From contig NC_063452.1 in assembly GCF_020379485.1 (NCBI RefSeq), positions 12,317,065 through 12,381,064 on the forward strand: a stretch of 64,000 nt of DNA. The letters run 5' to 3'. Made by a program: the position numbers and the translations under genes. The notes under the pieces are model-generated. The model had not been told where the DNA came from. It made no database searches and saw nothing but the letters and a program-made list of their open reading frames with translations. Source of the DNA: Brassica napus. Lineage: Eukaryota; Streptophyta; Magnoliopsida; Brassicales; Brassicaceae. Positions 1-9,269 of this stretch are shown piece by piece. Within the stretch, counting starts at the first letter, position 1. Every line of letters begins with the position of its first letter.

Positions 1-780
1 TCTTCGTCTCTCGTCTCTTTCCTCCTTCCTCTGTCTCCTCTACTTTTCCCTTCTCGGCGTGGGTTAGCAGATTCGCTTGGTCTGAGTCGTGGTCAGATTC
101 CTCAGGTCAGTGGAAGGGCGGTGTTCTTCTGCTTGTTTCTGTGTCTCCGGCGGTGAACTTTTTAAGACTAGTCAGTCTAGCTTTCTGAGGAAGCTCAATA
201 GTGCTTATGTTTCCAAGCTAAGTAGATCTGTTGCGGGTTCTCCGTAATAGGTGCATGAGAGACGGAGTATCGTTGGTCTTGTCAGCCGCGGCTTTCTTCC
301 TCGGTGGCAACGCGTGTTGAGAAGGCAAGTCTCAGGGGAATGATCTAGGGCTGCACCATGTCCGCTTTCGACTCAAGGTGGTGCTTGTTTCTCTGTCTTC
401 TTAGTGTAGGTTCGTCAGGTGTGGCGACTCTTTGTGACTCCTCTTTCCAAATAATGCTCGGCTTCCTCTCTGCAACTGTGGCTAGCCTCAGGTCCTGTTC
501 GCTAACTGTTTGAGACACAGATTGTGGTCGGTCGCAAGCTGTTCTTGTTGAGTCAATCTTTAAGATCTATTCATCGGGTACCGCCAATTCTACCGGGTTC
601 AGCATCTCGTTTTAATCTGGGGTTCTCTCTTTTGTGGCAAGCGACTAGTATTGTTCTATTGTGTCTTTGGCTAGCTGTTTTTCCTGTTGTGTTTGTCCTG
701 CATAGTTTAGCTGGAGCTTGTGTTTAGTTGCTTTTAAATTCTTCTGCTTCTTGTCTTCTCTGTGTTCTGTAAAAAACTTA
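1..780. other. GC-richer stretch, no gene recognised
   Basis: This stretch is less AT-rich than the DNA after it and is dense in CT-rich runs and short direct repeats. No reading frame longer than about 67 codons is present, and none resembles a known protein. It ends near a run of A (after 'ttctgt' at about 770), so it may be the end of a retroelement or of a transcript entering from the left, but no diagnostic motif proves either. Confidence 0.3.
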
Positions 781-2400
781 AAATCTGGTATATGAATTTC
801 AACATTTTTTACCAAAAAAAAAAACATAGGTAGTAATTTTATTATGTTTTTGAAAGATACGTCCAAACATAACACGTGGTCAGGACAGTAAAGAATATAA
901 AGGAGTCGAACATGATAGAGCATATTCTTTTTATTATTCTTCGTGTAAAGGTATATTTAAATATTATAATCGTGGATCTGAAATAAAGTATATGAAAAGT
1001 TACAAATTTACACGCTTTATAAGTTCCACTCCCAAATGACAAAAAAAAAAGTTCCACTCCCAAATGAGTTTCTTTTCTTGTAACCTGTAGTTTTATTTAA
1101 TAAAAAGATAAGATTAGAAGAAAAACTGTAGAAAGAGCACTTACAAATACCTTTTCCCACCAATATTTAAAATCACAAATAAAATGCAAGTTGTCTATTT
1201 TAAAACTACATAAATTATATAAAATTATCAAAATTTGATATTTAATGTTTAGAAAACTGTAAACTTTCAGCTACTCTTATCAATAGTAAAATATACTATC
1301 TAATATGTTATGTATTTTATTGCTGTTGATAAAACTCTAACATGATTTAATTGAAGTGAGTAAATAACAAAAATTAGTTGAATTTGAGAATTAAAACATT
1401 TGACCCCAAAAGAGTATCTATTTTTACAAAAAAAGGTAACAAAATCTAAGGTGTCTGCATGTGCAACCTGAACCACTCTTTGATCGTACGTGGGCCTTCT
1501 TCTTTGGTTTCTTAATACGGACAATGAATGATAGCAAAGGGAAGAAACGATGTCGCTTTATATGTTGTTCTCAGAATAAAAATAAAAAAAAAATCGTGAA
1601 AATTAGGCTATCGATCGTAGATATTCCCGAGGGAATCATAAGGGGCCCACACAAAGAGGCAAGTAGGGCCCAGACTATAATCACAGAACCAAATTGAACG
1701 GTGACGAGCCGCTGCTGCTTCAGCCGCCACGCATTGCGTTATGCTGACGCTGGCATCCGCCGACTGTTGATTTGGTCATACGCTAATTACTTAAATCATT
1801 CTTTTTTTTTTTTTTTTGTAAACTACTTAAATCATTCATTACCAGCAACATTAATCTTTCTTAATTCTTGCAAGAAGCCCCATCTATTATTTATTAGATT
1901 GTTCAACTTAAACTTTGGAAAAAATTGTTCTCAGAATAGAACTTCGTTTTATTAAAATGTGTATGAAATAATTAAAAAATCTTGTATAGTTTACACATTT
2001 TAATAAATTTGTTGCAAGATCAAATATAAATTTGCTGGAAAAATGCTTTTATATTTAACATTTTACCGAGAAAAAAACATTTTTATTAGTTGACCTTCTA
2101 TTTCACTGCAATAGATACAGTAGTAAGAAAAGAATCTTACATACAAATTAAAACATCTGAATGTAAGACAGTAAGAGAGGTAATAAAACTTGCAACATAT
2201 AGTTAAAAACCGAGAGAAAAAAAAAGAAATAGAAATGAGGAAAAATGGGAGGAATGTGGAGGACACAACAAAATCATGTTTTGACAGGTAATTAAGTATC
2301 TTTTTAGCTGTGCTTACAAACAAATAATTAATTTAATTATTGATTTATTTTGCTCTGTTAATGAAAAAAATAATAATTCAACACAAAATGAAGGAAGAAG
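781..2400. other. AT-rich intergenic DNA
   Basis: I see only AT-rich sequence with homopolymer runs, such as the T-run at about 1802-1817. The small open frames here have no recognisable domain or splice partners. This is the distal upstream region of the Cys/His-repeat gene. Confidence 0.5.
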
Positions 2401-2416
2401 ACGAGAAAAGGGAAGT

Positions 2417-2535
2417 GGCACGTGCCAAAGATTCGGAAGGCACGTGTGGGCAAATAAGTCTTGTTTTATTTCCTCCGCTTATTTTGAGATTCGATGATTA
2501 CCACTCCTTTGCTTTGTTTCTCCTCTATTTATATA
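2417..2535 (+). promoter_or_regulatory. Core promoter of the Cys/His-repeat gene: two G-boxes and a TATA box
   Basis: A palindromic G-box (GGCACGTGCC) lies at 2417-2426 and a second CACGTG core at 2441-2446. A TATA-like CTATTTATATAT follows at 2524-2535. The spacing suits transcription starting at about 2560, just before a purine-rich leader. CACGTG is the usual target of bHLH and bZIP factors; that these boxes are used here is inference. Confidence 0.5.
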
Positions 2536-2693
2536 TCTCTTTCAACCCCTCTCGCCGGCGCTGTAAATCCCCAACCTGAAAGAAGAAGAACACGAAGAAG
2601 ACAATTGGTGAATAGTATTTTTTTTTTTAAATTTCGTTGAAGAATTGCGATTTGATTAATCATTTGATGCCGTGAAATTCTCTAATCAGATTC

Positions 2694-2697
<4 letters not shown>

Positions 2698-2727
<30 letters not shown>
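2698..2727. repeat. (GA)n microsatellite in the 5' leader
   Basis: A pure GA dinucleotide run lies in the inferred 5' untranslated exon, just before the leader intron donor. GA/CT repeats are common in plant leaders, and this one is likely to vary in length between accessions. Confidence 0.8.
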
Positions 2728-2729
<2 letters not shown>

Positions 2730-2737
2730 GAATTGAG

Positions 2738-3300
2738 GTAATACTTGATCCCCCAAATCCCCTTCTTTTAATTCGTAGGTTTGACTTTGTGTGTTCGATT
2801 GATTTGCATGTTTGTTTGATGAAAATTGAGTTAAAAGGATGAGTCTCTCTGAGATCTCGGTCGATGTATGTTTTCGTTGGAAATTGAGCTCTTTCGAATT
2901 TATTCCGTTGCTTTGTTGTGTTTTCTTTTTAATTATATCTCTGAAACCGATGGAGTTAGTTTGTGTCGGTGAAGGACTTAGTTTTCTAGAGGTGCTCTCG
3001 TTTTGGTTGTTTTATGTTAATATATCATCTGATTTTACAACCTCTCTTAATTAAGATCCCTCGTCTCATAAACGCTGAGGATTAATTAACGAATCTTTTG
3101 TATCTAATTTCTGATGAAATCCATTTATCTTTGTTATGCTGTCACAATCTTATTATTTATGCTTGTTTTTTTTTTAATTTTCTTGAACGATTTTGTTAAC
3201 TTGGTAGCCCACTTGAATTTCTCACTGCTTTTTTTTCTTGTCTCTACGTTACTTGCACTCACTTGATTATAATCTTGTTTGTTTGGTTGTTATGAAGCAG
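2738..3300 (+). other. Probable 5'-UTR intron
   Basis: A GT donor after 'aattgag' (2738-2739) and an AG acceptor in 'tatgaagcag' (3299-3300) bound a T-rich stretch of 563 bases without a useful reading frame. The position, between the TATA box and the first coding exon, is typical of plant leader introns. It is inferred from splice consensus only. Confidence 0.55.
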
Positions 3301-3307
3301 GATCAGG

Positions 3308-3352
3308 ATGGTTAGCTGCTACTTTAATACATTGGTCAAGGTTGAGAGTTAA
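3308..3352 (+). CDS. uORF1 in the leader, 14 aa
   Basis: This is a complete small reading frame (MVSCYFNTLVKVES, then TAA) about 210 bases upstream of the main ATG, directly after the proposed leader intron. It does not overlap the main frame. It could lower translation of the main gene; whether the peptide is conserved is unknown. Confidence 0.35.
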   Translation: MVSCYFNTLVKVES

Positions 3353-3411
3353 TTCAGAGCAAGTATTGGAATCAGCTGCCAGATTTGGTTTTGGAACATT
3401 TAATTTGAGAA

Positions 3412-3474
3412 ATGGATCGGTGTGATACCTCAGGATTTGTAAGCGGAGGTGGAGATGCTTATAAGGTCTTCTAA
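3412..3474 (+). CDS. uORF2 in the leader, 20 aa
   Basis: This is a complete small reading frame starting MDRCDTSGFVSGGG and ending TAA, 87 bases before the main ATG. A third ATG (about 3453) opens an 8-codon frame that overlaps its end. Several upstream ATGs in a spliced leader suggest translational control. Peptide-level conservation in relatives would separate a functional uORF from chance. Confidence 0.4.
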   Translation: MDRCDTSGFVSGGGDAYKVF

Positions 3475-3561
3475 CTCTTAGTACTACTAGTGCTGCTGTG
3501 GCTTTTTCTCCTCGAACCCCCGGAAGTTTCTTGAACAGTTTTCATCTTTTTAGTTGTGACC

Positions 3562-5508
3562 ATGCATGCCAGATTCCAAAACACTGGCTTTGCTTCTAAG
3601 TCTTCACCCAATTCCTTTAAGATCTTGGGCCGTTCCCTTCAAGTCCAAGAATCAGAGGCCGCCGCTGATACTACTCTGCGTCTTGATTCCCTTTCCTCTC
3701 CACTTTCCAACTCAATTGGTACTAAAAGAAAATGGATGGATCAAGAAGCTGATCCTTTACTCTCCTTGAGGCTCGGTCACTCCTCAAGCTCTTCTGATAG
3801 CAAAGGGAGTTCAGCAACTGCATTCACGAGTTTATCTTCTGCCAAAGAGATTGAGGAGGCTTCCTCAATGGATATTGAGCTGGACTTTACCCTCCATCTT
3901 GGCAACGAGAAACCTGCCACCAACCATAAACCAGCTAATCTGAAAATGAAAGAGTTGCAGGTCCTCTCCCCAGAATTTGATCTTGAACTGAGTCTTTCTG
4001 GTGGAGGAGGGTCCTCTCAATCTGAGATCACTGCGGTCCAGCAGCAGGCGAACCAGTTTCCAACTCTTGGGGACATGCTACGTGCAACTAATGAAGGATC
4101 CACGTCACGTGGCTGGAGACCAGGGTTTGCATCATCACCTGCATTGCAAGCTTTATCAAGCAAAGAAACAAGCTCCTTCTTAGCTCATGCTCCTAAAAAG
4201 ATAATCATTCCTGCTCCTCGTGTTCTGGACCTGTCATCTAGCTCGGCAACAACAACAACAACAACAACACCAATAAGTTCCGGTACATGTACTTCCGTTT
4301 TATCTCAGCAGCTGAAGCCACAGCATAAGAGTTCTTCTAGTTCCAAGCTATGTCAAGTTGAAGGATGTCAAAAGGGGGCAAGAGGCGCGTCTGGCCGTTG
4401 CATATCCCACGGTGGTGGACGTAGATGCCAGAGACATGGTTGCCACAAGGGAGCTGAAGGCCGAACTGTCTACTGTAAAGCCCACGGAGGTGGCCGAAGA
4501 TGCGAGTTTCTCGGATGCACCAAAAGCGCTGAAGGCCGTACTGACTTCTGTATAGCCCATGGAGGTGGGCGAAGATGCAGCCATGAAGATTGCACACGAG
4601 CTGCCAGAGGAAGGTCAGGGCTCTGTATCAGGCACGGTGGAGGAAAGAGATGCCAAAGAGAGAACTGCACAAAGAGCGCTGAAGGGCTTTCGGGACTCTG
4701 CATCTCTCACGGAGGTGGTCGTCGATGCCAGTCTAGTGGATGCACGAAAGGAGCGCAAGGGAGCACTATGTTCTGCAAAGCACACGGTGGTGGTAAACGG
4801 TGCACGCACCCTGGTTGCTCCAAAGGCGCGGAGGGAAGCACGCCGTTCTGTAAAGGACATGGAGGAGGTAAAAGATGCGCGTTTCAAGAGGGTCATCCTT
4901 GCTCCAAGAGTGTTCATGGAGGTACTAATTTCTGCGTGGCTCACGGCGGTGGTAAGAGATGTGCGGTTCCTGAATGCACTAAGAGCGCTAGAGGAAGGAC
5001 TGATTTCTGCGTCAGGCACGGTGGAGGGAAGAGGTGCAAGTCTGAAGGATGTGGGAAAAGCGCACAGGGTAGTACTGATTTTTGCAAGGCGCATGGAGGA
5101 GGGAAGCGTTGTGCTTGGGGTCATCCTGAGACTGAGTATGCGGGTCAATCTTCTTCTGGTCCTTGTACCTCGTTTGCTAGAGGTAAGACTGGTCTTTGTG
5201 CACTCCATACCAGTTTGGTTGAGGATAACCGGGTTCACGGAGGAATGACTGTGACTTCAGAGAGCCAAGAACCGAGAATAAGCAGCAGCGAGGAAGAGTT
5301 TAGTGGTTCTCAAGACATGAACATGGATAGGATGAAAGCGAGAAGCGCTGTTGGATCTCCAGAGACTGATATTGATCTCAATGAGAATGAAACAGGACGG
5401 GGGTTGGCTCCAGAAGGAAGAGTCCATGGTGGAAGTTTGATAATGGCGATGTTGGCTGCTAGAGAGGGTGGCTCTGGCTCAAGCAACCTGCCTAAAAGGT
5501 GGGTGTAA
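3562..5508 (+). CDS. Cys/His tandem-repeat protein (WRKY19-like / At1g64140-like), 648 aa
   Basis: This is an intron-free coding exon. The first ATG is at 3562; the open frame begins slightly earlier only if a GTG is accepted. Residues about 263-550 hold eleven tandem units of about 25 residues with the plan C-x4-C...G-x-(T/S)-x-x-C-x2-H-G-G-G-(K/R)-R-C, presumably metal-binding knuckles; units 8 and 11 have longer first loops. The N-terminal part is Ser-rich with a Thr run from an ACA repeat (about 4246-4270). It holds LxLxL-type EAR-like motifs (LELSLS near residue 140), and a DLN motif lies near residue 604, which would suit a transcriptional co-repressor role. Relatives are labelled WRKY or loricrin-like in databases, but no WRKYGQK heptapeptide is present. 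The gene is probably nuclear. The biochemical function is not established; identification by family resemblance and synteny is fairly sure. Confidence 0.85.
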   Translation: MHARFQNTGFASKSSPNSFKILGRSLQVQESEAAADTTLRLDSLSSPLSNSIGTKRKWMDQEADPLLSLRLGHSSSSSDSKGSSATAFTSLSSAKEIEEASSMDIELDFTLHLGNEKPATNHKPANLKMKELQVLSPEFDLELSLSGGGGSSQSEITAVQQQANQFPTLGDMLRATNEGSTSRGWRPGFASSPALQALSSKETSSFLAHAPKKIIIPAPRVLDLSSSSATTTTTTTPISSGTCTSVLSQQLKPQHKSSSSSKLCQVEGCQKGARGASGRCISHGGGRRCQRHGCHKGAEGRTVYCKAHGGGRRCEFLGCTKSAEGRTDFCIAHGGGRRCSHEDCTRAARGRSGLCIRHGGGKRCQRENCTKSAEGLSGLCISHGGGRRCQSSGCTKGAQGSTMFCKAHGGGKRCTHPGCSKGAEGSTPFCKGHGGGKRCAFQEGHPCSKSVHGGTNFCVAHGGGKRCAVPECTKSARGRTDFCVRHGGGKRCKSEGCGKSAQGSTDFCKAHGGGKRCAWGHPETEYAGQSSSGPCTSFARGKTGLCALHTSLVEDNRVHGGMTVTSESQEPRISSSEEEFSGSQDMNMDRMKARSAVGSPETDIDLNENETGRGLAPEGRVHGGSLIMAMLAAREGGSGSSNLPKRWV

Positions 5509-5760
5509 GTTAATAATCGTCTTCAGTTTGCTTCCAGTCTTTAATTCTGCACGTGTGGAGTAGTATGTTGGCACGTGAGAGTGAAGTGAAAGTGTTACGG
5601 AGTCTTGTGTTTGTTCTTGTTTAGGTTTGTGTTTAGAGAGTACAAAAGGGATCAAAGTCTCTATTCTCTGTCTTATTTTCCTGTAGATATTGAATTTATG
5701 GGTTCAAGCAACGTTATTGTGAATTGTCAAAACAGTCTATCTATTGATGATGATGATGAG

Positions 5761-5766
5761 AATAAA
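5761..5766 (+). terminator. Candidate polyadenylation signal AATAAA
   Basis: AATAAA lies about 250 bases after the stop codon of the Cys/His-repeat gene, followed by T-rich DNA. It is a plausible 3' end signal; no transcript evidence is available. Confidence 0.35.
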
Positions 5767-6690
5767 AGTCATGTCTTTGTTTGCAGATTGCAAGTTTAGT
5801 TGCTTCTTTATTTGTGCTCAGATCATTTTAATCTTTACTACCCTTGTCCAACCAATAGAAACAACTAACAGGTGCATATCGAGTTATGAACAAAATATCA
5901 TATACATAAATGATCAGATTAGGAGATTTTTTTTTTGGATCAAAAAGGAGATTTATATAGATAAAGATATCCTAAGAGCTCAGATCATCTATATATGATC
6001 CATGGTTTCGAGAAAACATTCCCACATTGATCTTGCTTTATTCGGAAACTCAAGCTCCACCTTGTAAACTCGTTTCAGTGACATCTCTTCTTGATGTTTT
6101 TGTCTTTGTTACTAGCTTATATGATTGTGAGCTTTGTAAATAGTTTTCTTCTCACTCTATTGCATGTTTATACAAGACACGTGTATTTCTTTTTTGACAA
6201 CATAAGAACATGATTAATGGAGAGTTCCGGGAGTTTTTAGCGGAATATAAAAACCTCACTCTAAGAATTTCCTATTAATCATGTTGTAAGACGACTGTTT
6301 AGGAGATATATTGCATTAGTTAATACTTTATAAGCAAATTACCCAATATTTTTTATTAAACGACCAAATTATATAATAACATCTCTGATCTTTCTTAGGC
6401 ACAAGTTTTTAGTTTTTTTTTTTTTTTTTGGGTTGAAAAAAAACAAAATAAAAAAATAATCGAACCAATCGCGGAACGCCATGTATTAATGGGGTCCGCG
6501 CATAGTGCAAAAACCAAACTAAATTCGCTTCTTACAGAAGAGACAACTCTTAATAATAAGGTGGAATCCACTTATTTTTTTAAAAAAAAATTAAGAGTAA
6601 TCGTGCTTTTATATGATTGTGAGCTTTGTAAATAATTAGAAAATTGGCATGTAAATATATGGAAGGTACAAAATTATAAATAAAAACAAT
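5767..6690. other. Intergenic DNA with a short inverted-repeat element and a 27-bp duplication
   Basis: No gene is seen. At 6209-6284 a short sequence is bounded by inverted ends (catgattaatgg and ctattaatcatg), like small MITEs of Brassicaceae. A stretch of about 27 bases reading tatatgattgtgagctttg and onward occurs at about 6118-6142 and again at 6608-6634. The rest is AT-rich. Confidence 0.45.
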
Positions 6691-6772
6691 GTTTTTGGTG
6701 GGATTGAACCCACGCCCTCTCTCGAAGACCAGAACTTGAGTCTGGCGCGTTAGACCACTCGGCCATCCTGAC
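6691..6772 (-). pseudogene. tRNA-Leu (anticodon CAA) pseudogene
   Basis: Read on the minus strand, the sequence starts GTCAGGATGGCCGAGTGG, with the A-box expected of a plant tRNA-Leu. It has an anticodon stem-loop with CAA, a long variable arm and a T-arm. Two features argue against function. The T-loop has lost one base (six instead of seven). The 3' half of the acceptor stem, which should pair with GTCAGGA, instead reads CAAAAAC, so most pairs are lost. It is probably a retained but dead gene or a retro-copied fragment. Confidence 0.75.
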
Positions 6773-6838
6773 TTTTGTTTCAATAGCACATCCTTAAATT
6801 AATATCGCATCATATACAAATATTTTAGAGAAAAAAAA

Positions 6839-7267
6839 CAAAAATAGCATTAAATCAAGTTTTTGTTTCCAAACTAACACTCAAGGTCAAAAGTCACAAA
6901 AATAGCACTTAATGTTTTATCAAAAGTCACAAACTTAGGGTTTAGAGTTAAAGGGTGGGGTTTAGGATTTAGGGTTTAGGGTTTAGAGTTTAGGGTTTAG
7001 GGTTTAGGGTTTAGGGTTTAGAGTTTAGGGTTTAGGGTTTAGAGTTTAGAGTTTAGGGTTTAGGGTTTAGGGTTTAGGGTTTAGAGTTTAAGGTTTAGGG
7101 TTTAGAGTTGAGAAATGAGGTTTTGGGGATAAGATTTCAAATTTTGAAAAATAAAAAAATTAAAATTTTAAAAGGATAAACTTAGAAAAATGCTATTTTG
7201 GTTATTTTAGTTTTGAAGTGCTATTTTTGTGATATAAACTTAGAAATGTGCTATTTTAGAGATTTGC
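6839..7267. repeat. Fold-back element with a TTTAGGG-rich core
   Basis: Imperfect inverted flanks (aaaaatagcac... on the left, gtgctatttttg... and gtgctattttagag on the right) surround a core at about 6935-7110. The core is made of TTTAGGG units mixed with TTTAGAG and similar variants. The unit matches the plant telomere repeat, but the flanks show it sits inside a dispersed non-autonomous repeat rather than at an old chromosome end. Confidence 0.6.
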
Positions 7268-7415
7268 CCAATATTTTATCACAGAAAAAAAAGTCGGCTC
7301 ATTTAAAATATAAAGCCTACATATATATGATTACTTCAAAATTTCAAATGGGTTAGATTTCTCTTTTGAAAATTACAACGCACGTCGCACCCACTCCTCC
7401 AAATATAAACAAGAG

Positions 7416-8129
7416 TTATTCTTGGGTGAATCCCTAGTCAATAAAATTTCATTATTTTAAATTCGATATTTTTTTTAAAAAAACAAAATATTATGAAGTT
7501 ATATTATTTTTTTTTTAAAAAATAGCAGTTACAGAAAAAAGAATTAAAAAAATCTTTTTAACGTCGTCAGCAAAACACTAAACCCTAATCCCTAAACCCT
7601 AAATCCTAAACCCTAATCCCTAAACCCTAAATCCTAAACCCTAAACCTTTGGGTAAACCTAAACCCTTGAGTAAACCCTAAACTTTTGGATAAACTCTAA
7701 ACCCTTGGGTAAACCCTAAACTTTTGGATAAATCCTAAACTCTAAATAAAAACACTAAACCCTAAAACTCTAAACCGTAAAACTCTAAACCCTAAATCCT
7801 AAACTCTAAACCCTTGAGTGTTTTAGTGTTTAGTGATTTTGATTTAGAGTTTAAGATTTATTCTAGAGTTTAAGATTTTTCCTAGAGTTTAAGGTTTACC
7901 CAAGGGTTTAAAATTTATGATTTACGGTTTAGGAATTAGGATTTAGGATTTAGGGTTTAATGTTTTGATGACGACGTTAAAAATATTTTTTTTTGTAATT
8001 ATAACTATTTTTATATATATATTTTTACTAAATAATTTTAAAAAAATAATATAATTTGACAATATATATATATTTTTTTAAAAGATATCGAATATGAAAT
8101 AACACAATATTTGGTGAACCTAAGAATAA
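7416..8129. repeat. 714-bp fold-back MITE with opposed telomere-like arms
   Basis: The ends are imperfect inverted repeats (TTATTCTTGGGTGAA on the left; TTGGTGAACCTAAGAATAA on the right). Inner arms (acgtcgtcagcaaaacac / gttttgatgacgacgtt) are also inverted. Between them, CCCTAAA-type units run to about 7810 and TTTAGGG-type units continue to about 7960, so the whole element can fold into one long hairpin. No clear target-site duplication is visible. Confidence 0.65.
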
Positions 8130-9269
8130 GTACGTAAACCATACAAGTTCACGCGATATATTCGGGTGCGTGGCGATAAGATGATGATTCAGACATGCTG
8201 CGAAGATAGGAGAAGCCATACCTTTCGATCGAAGCCGTCAAAGTATCCCCTTACGTGGATCCTATTTTGTAATCCAACAGCTTATAATAAACCATGCCTT
8301 CCAGATCTAACAGTCATGTTTTCTACTAGTTTCTGACTTTCCGTGCCTTCTTTTATTTAATTTAATTTCCAGTTTCAATTGTTTTCTCTATCGTTTTTGG
8401 GGGTACAAATCTAGTTAAGAACTTAAGATATATACCCATAAACTATTCAATCATTAGAAATAAAATCATAATCTCATTTTACTGCGCCTAATTTTACAGC
8501 ATTTGAACAAAATATTTTGACTTTTTTTCTTTCTAATATCATTAGTTTGACATGTAGTTCTAGAATTGCAAAACTGAGGTATATTTTACTGAAACAGTAT
8601 ACATTTTCCGGGACTGGAATGTCAATTTTAGAAATACCGAGGAATAAGTTGAAAGAGCAACAGAATTAAAGGGTATTAAAGTAAGAAGCGGCAAAATCGA
8701 ATTAAAAACTGCCAAAACCGAACCCGCTAGCCGTTGATTTTACGACACGCAAGCAAAGTCCCGTAATGAGTCATCAGTTTTCATGTGTATGTATGAAGTA
8801 GTGTATACACTCATCTCATAAAATACACACATCTCTTGATTAAAACACAGATAAGCGATTCCAACAAACAAATCTGTAAGAAAACCCTCTAAATCTCTTA
8901 TTCGCCGCCGTCTGCGCCTCATTTCCACCGCCTGTGATGACGTGCCAGTAGATCCGGTTTTAACACTGGCCGGTTTCTGTGATTTTCAGACAGTTTGAAG
9001 CGGTTTATGTTTCGAGTTATAAGGTTTTGTGTTTTCGAGAGAAAGTAAAAGAAAGAAACTGCTGAAGAAAATACCTTAACGATACCTTATACAACAAGGT
9101 TATTTTTTCTTGTTAAATAAGAAACTACTTGGAAAGTTTGTGTGCGTTCTAGGCTTGGATGTTATTATATGATTTAATTATTGTTACACTAAGTATTTTT
9201 CGTATAGATCTTAAACTATATATATGATATTACTAATACTCTGTTTTTAGTTTCGTTTCTGGAAGAACA
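8130..9269 (+). promoter_or_regulatory. Upstream region and leader of the AAA ATPase gene
   Basis: No separate gene is seen. The stretch holds the presumed promoter and 5' leader. From about 8890 it becomes GC-richer (cgccgccgtctgcgcctc), as expected of a transcribed leader, and a leader intron before 9250 is possible. The small minus-strand open frame over 8740-8928 has no recognisable content. Confidence 0.4.
9000..9006 (-). promoter_or_regulatory. Candidate DUO1-type MYB site (AAACCGC)
   Basis: The minus strand reads AAACCGC, which fits the WAACCGY site reported for the male-germline MYB factor DUO1. Arabidopsis DAA1 is known as a DUO1-activated ATPase gene. Related AACCG cores occur nearby (about 8713, 8953 and 8970). 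The motif is short, so use is inferred from gene identity and position 264 bases before the ATG. Confidence 0.35.

Noticed and set aside
4615..5238. Open frames of 207 codons (minus) and 229 codons (plus, 4559-5248) over the Cys/His-repeat gene
   Set aside because: They are shadows created by the regular 75-base repeat of the real gene and show no domain of their own.
3562..5508. Calling the repeat protein a WRKY transcription factor
   Set aside because: No WRKYGQK heptapeptide or WRKY zinc finger is present; only the HGGG repeats shared with WRKY19-type proteins are seen.
6935..7130. Ancient chromosome-end fusion marked by telomere repeats
   Set aside because: The units are degenerate and enclosed by inverted transposon-like flanks, so a repeat element is the simpler explanation.
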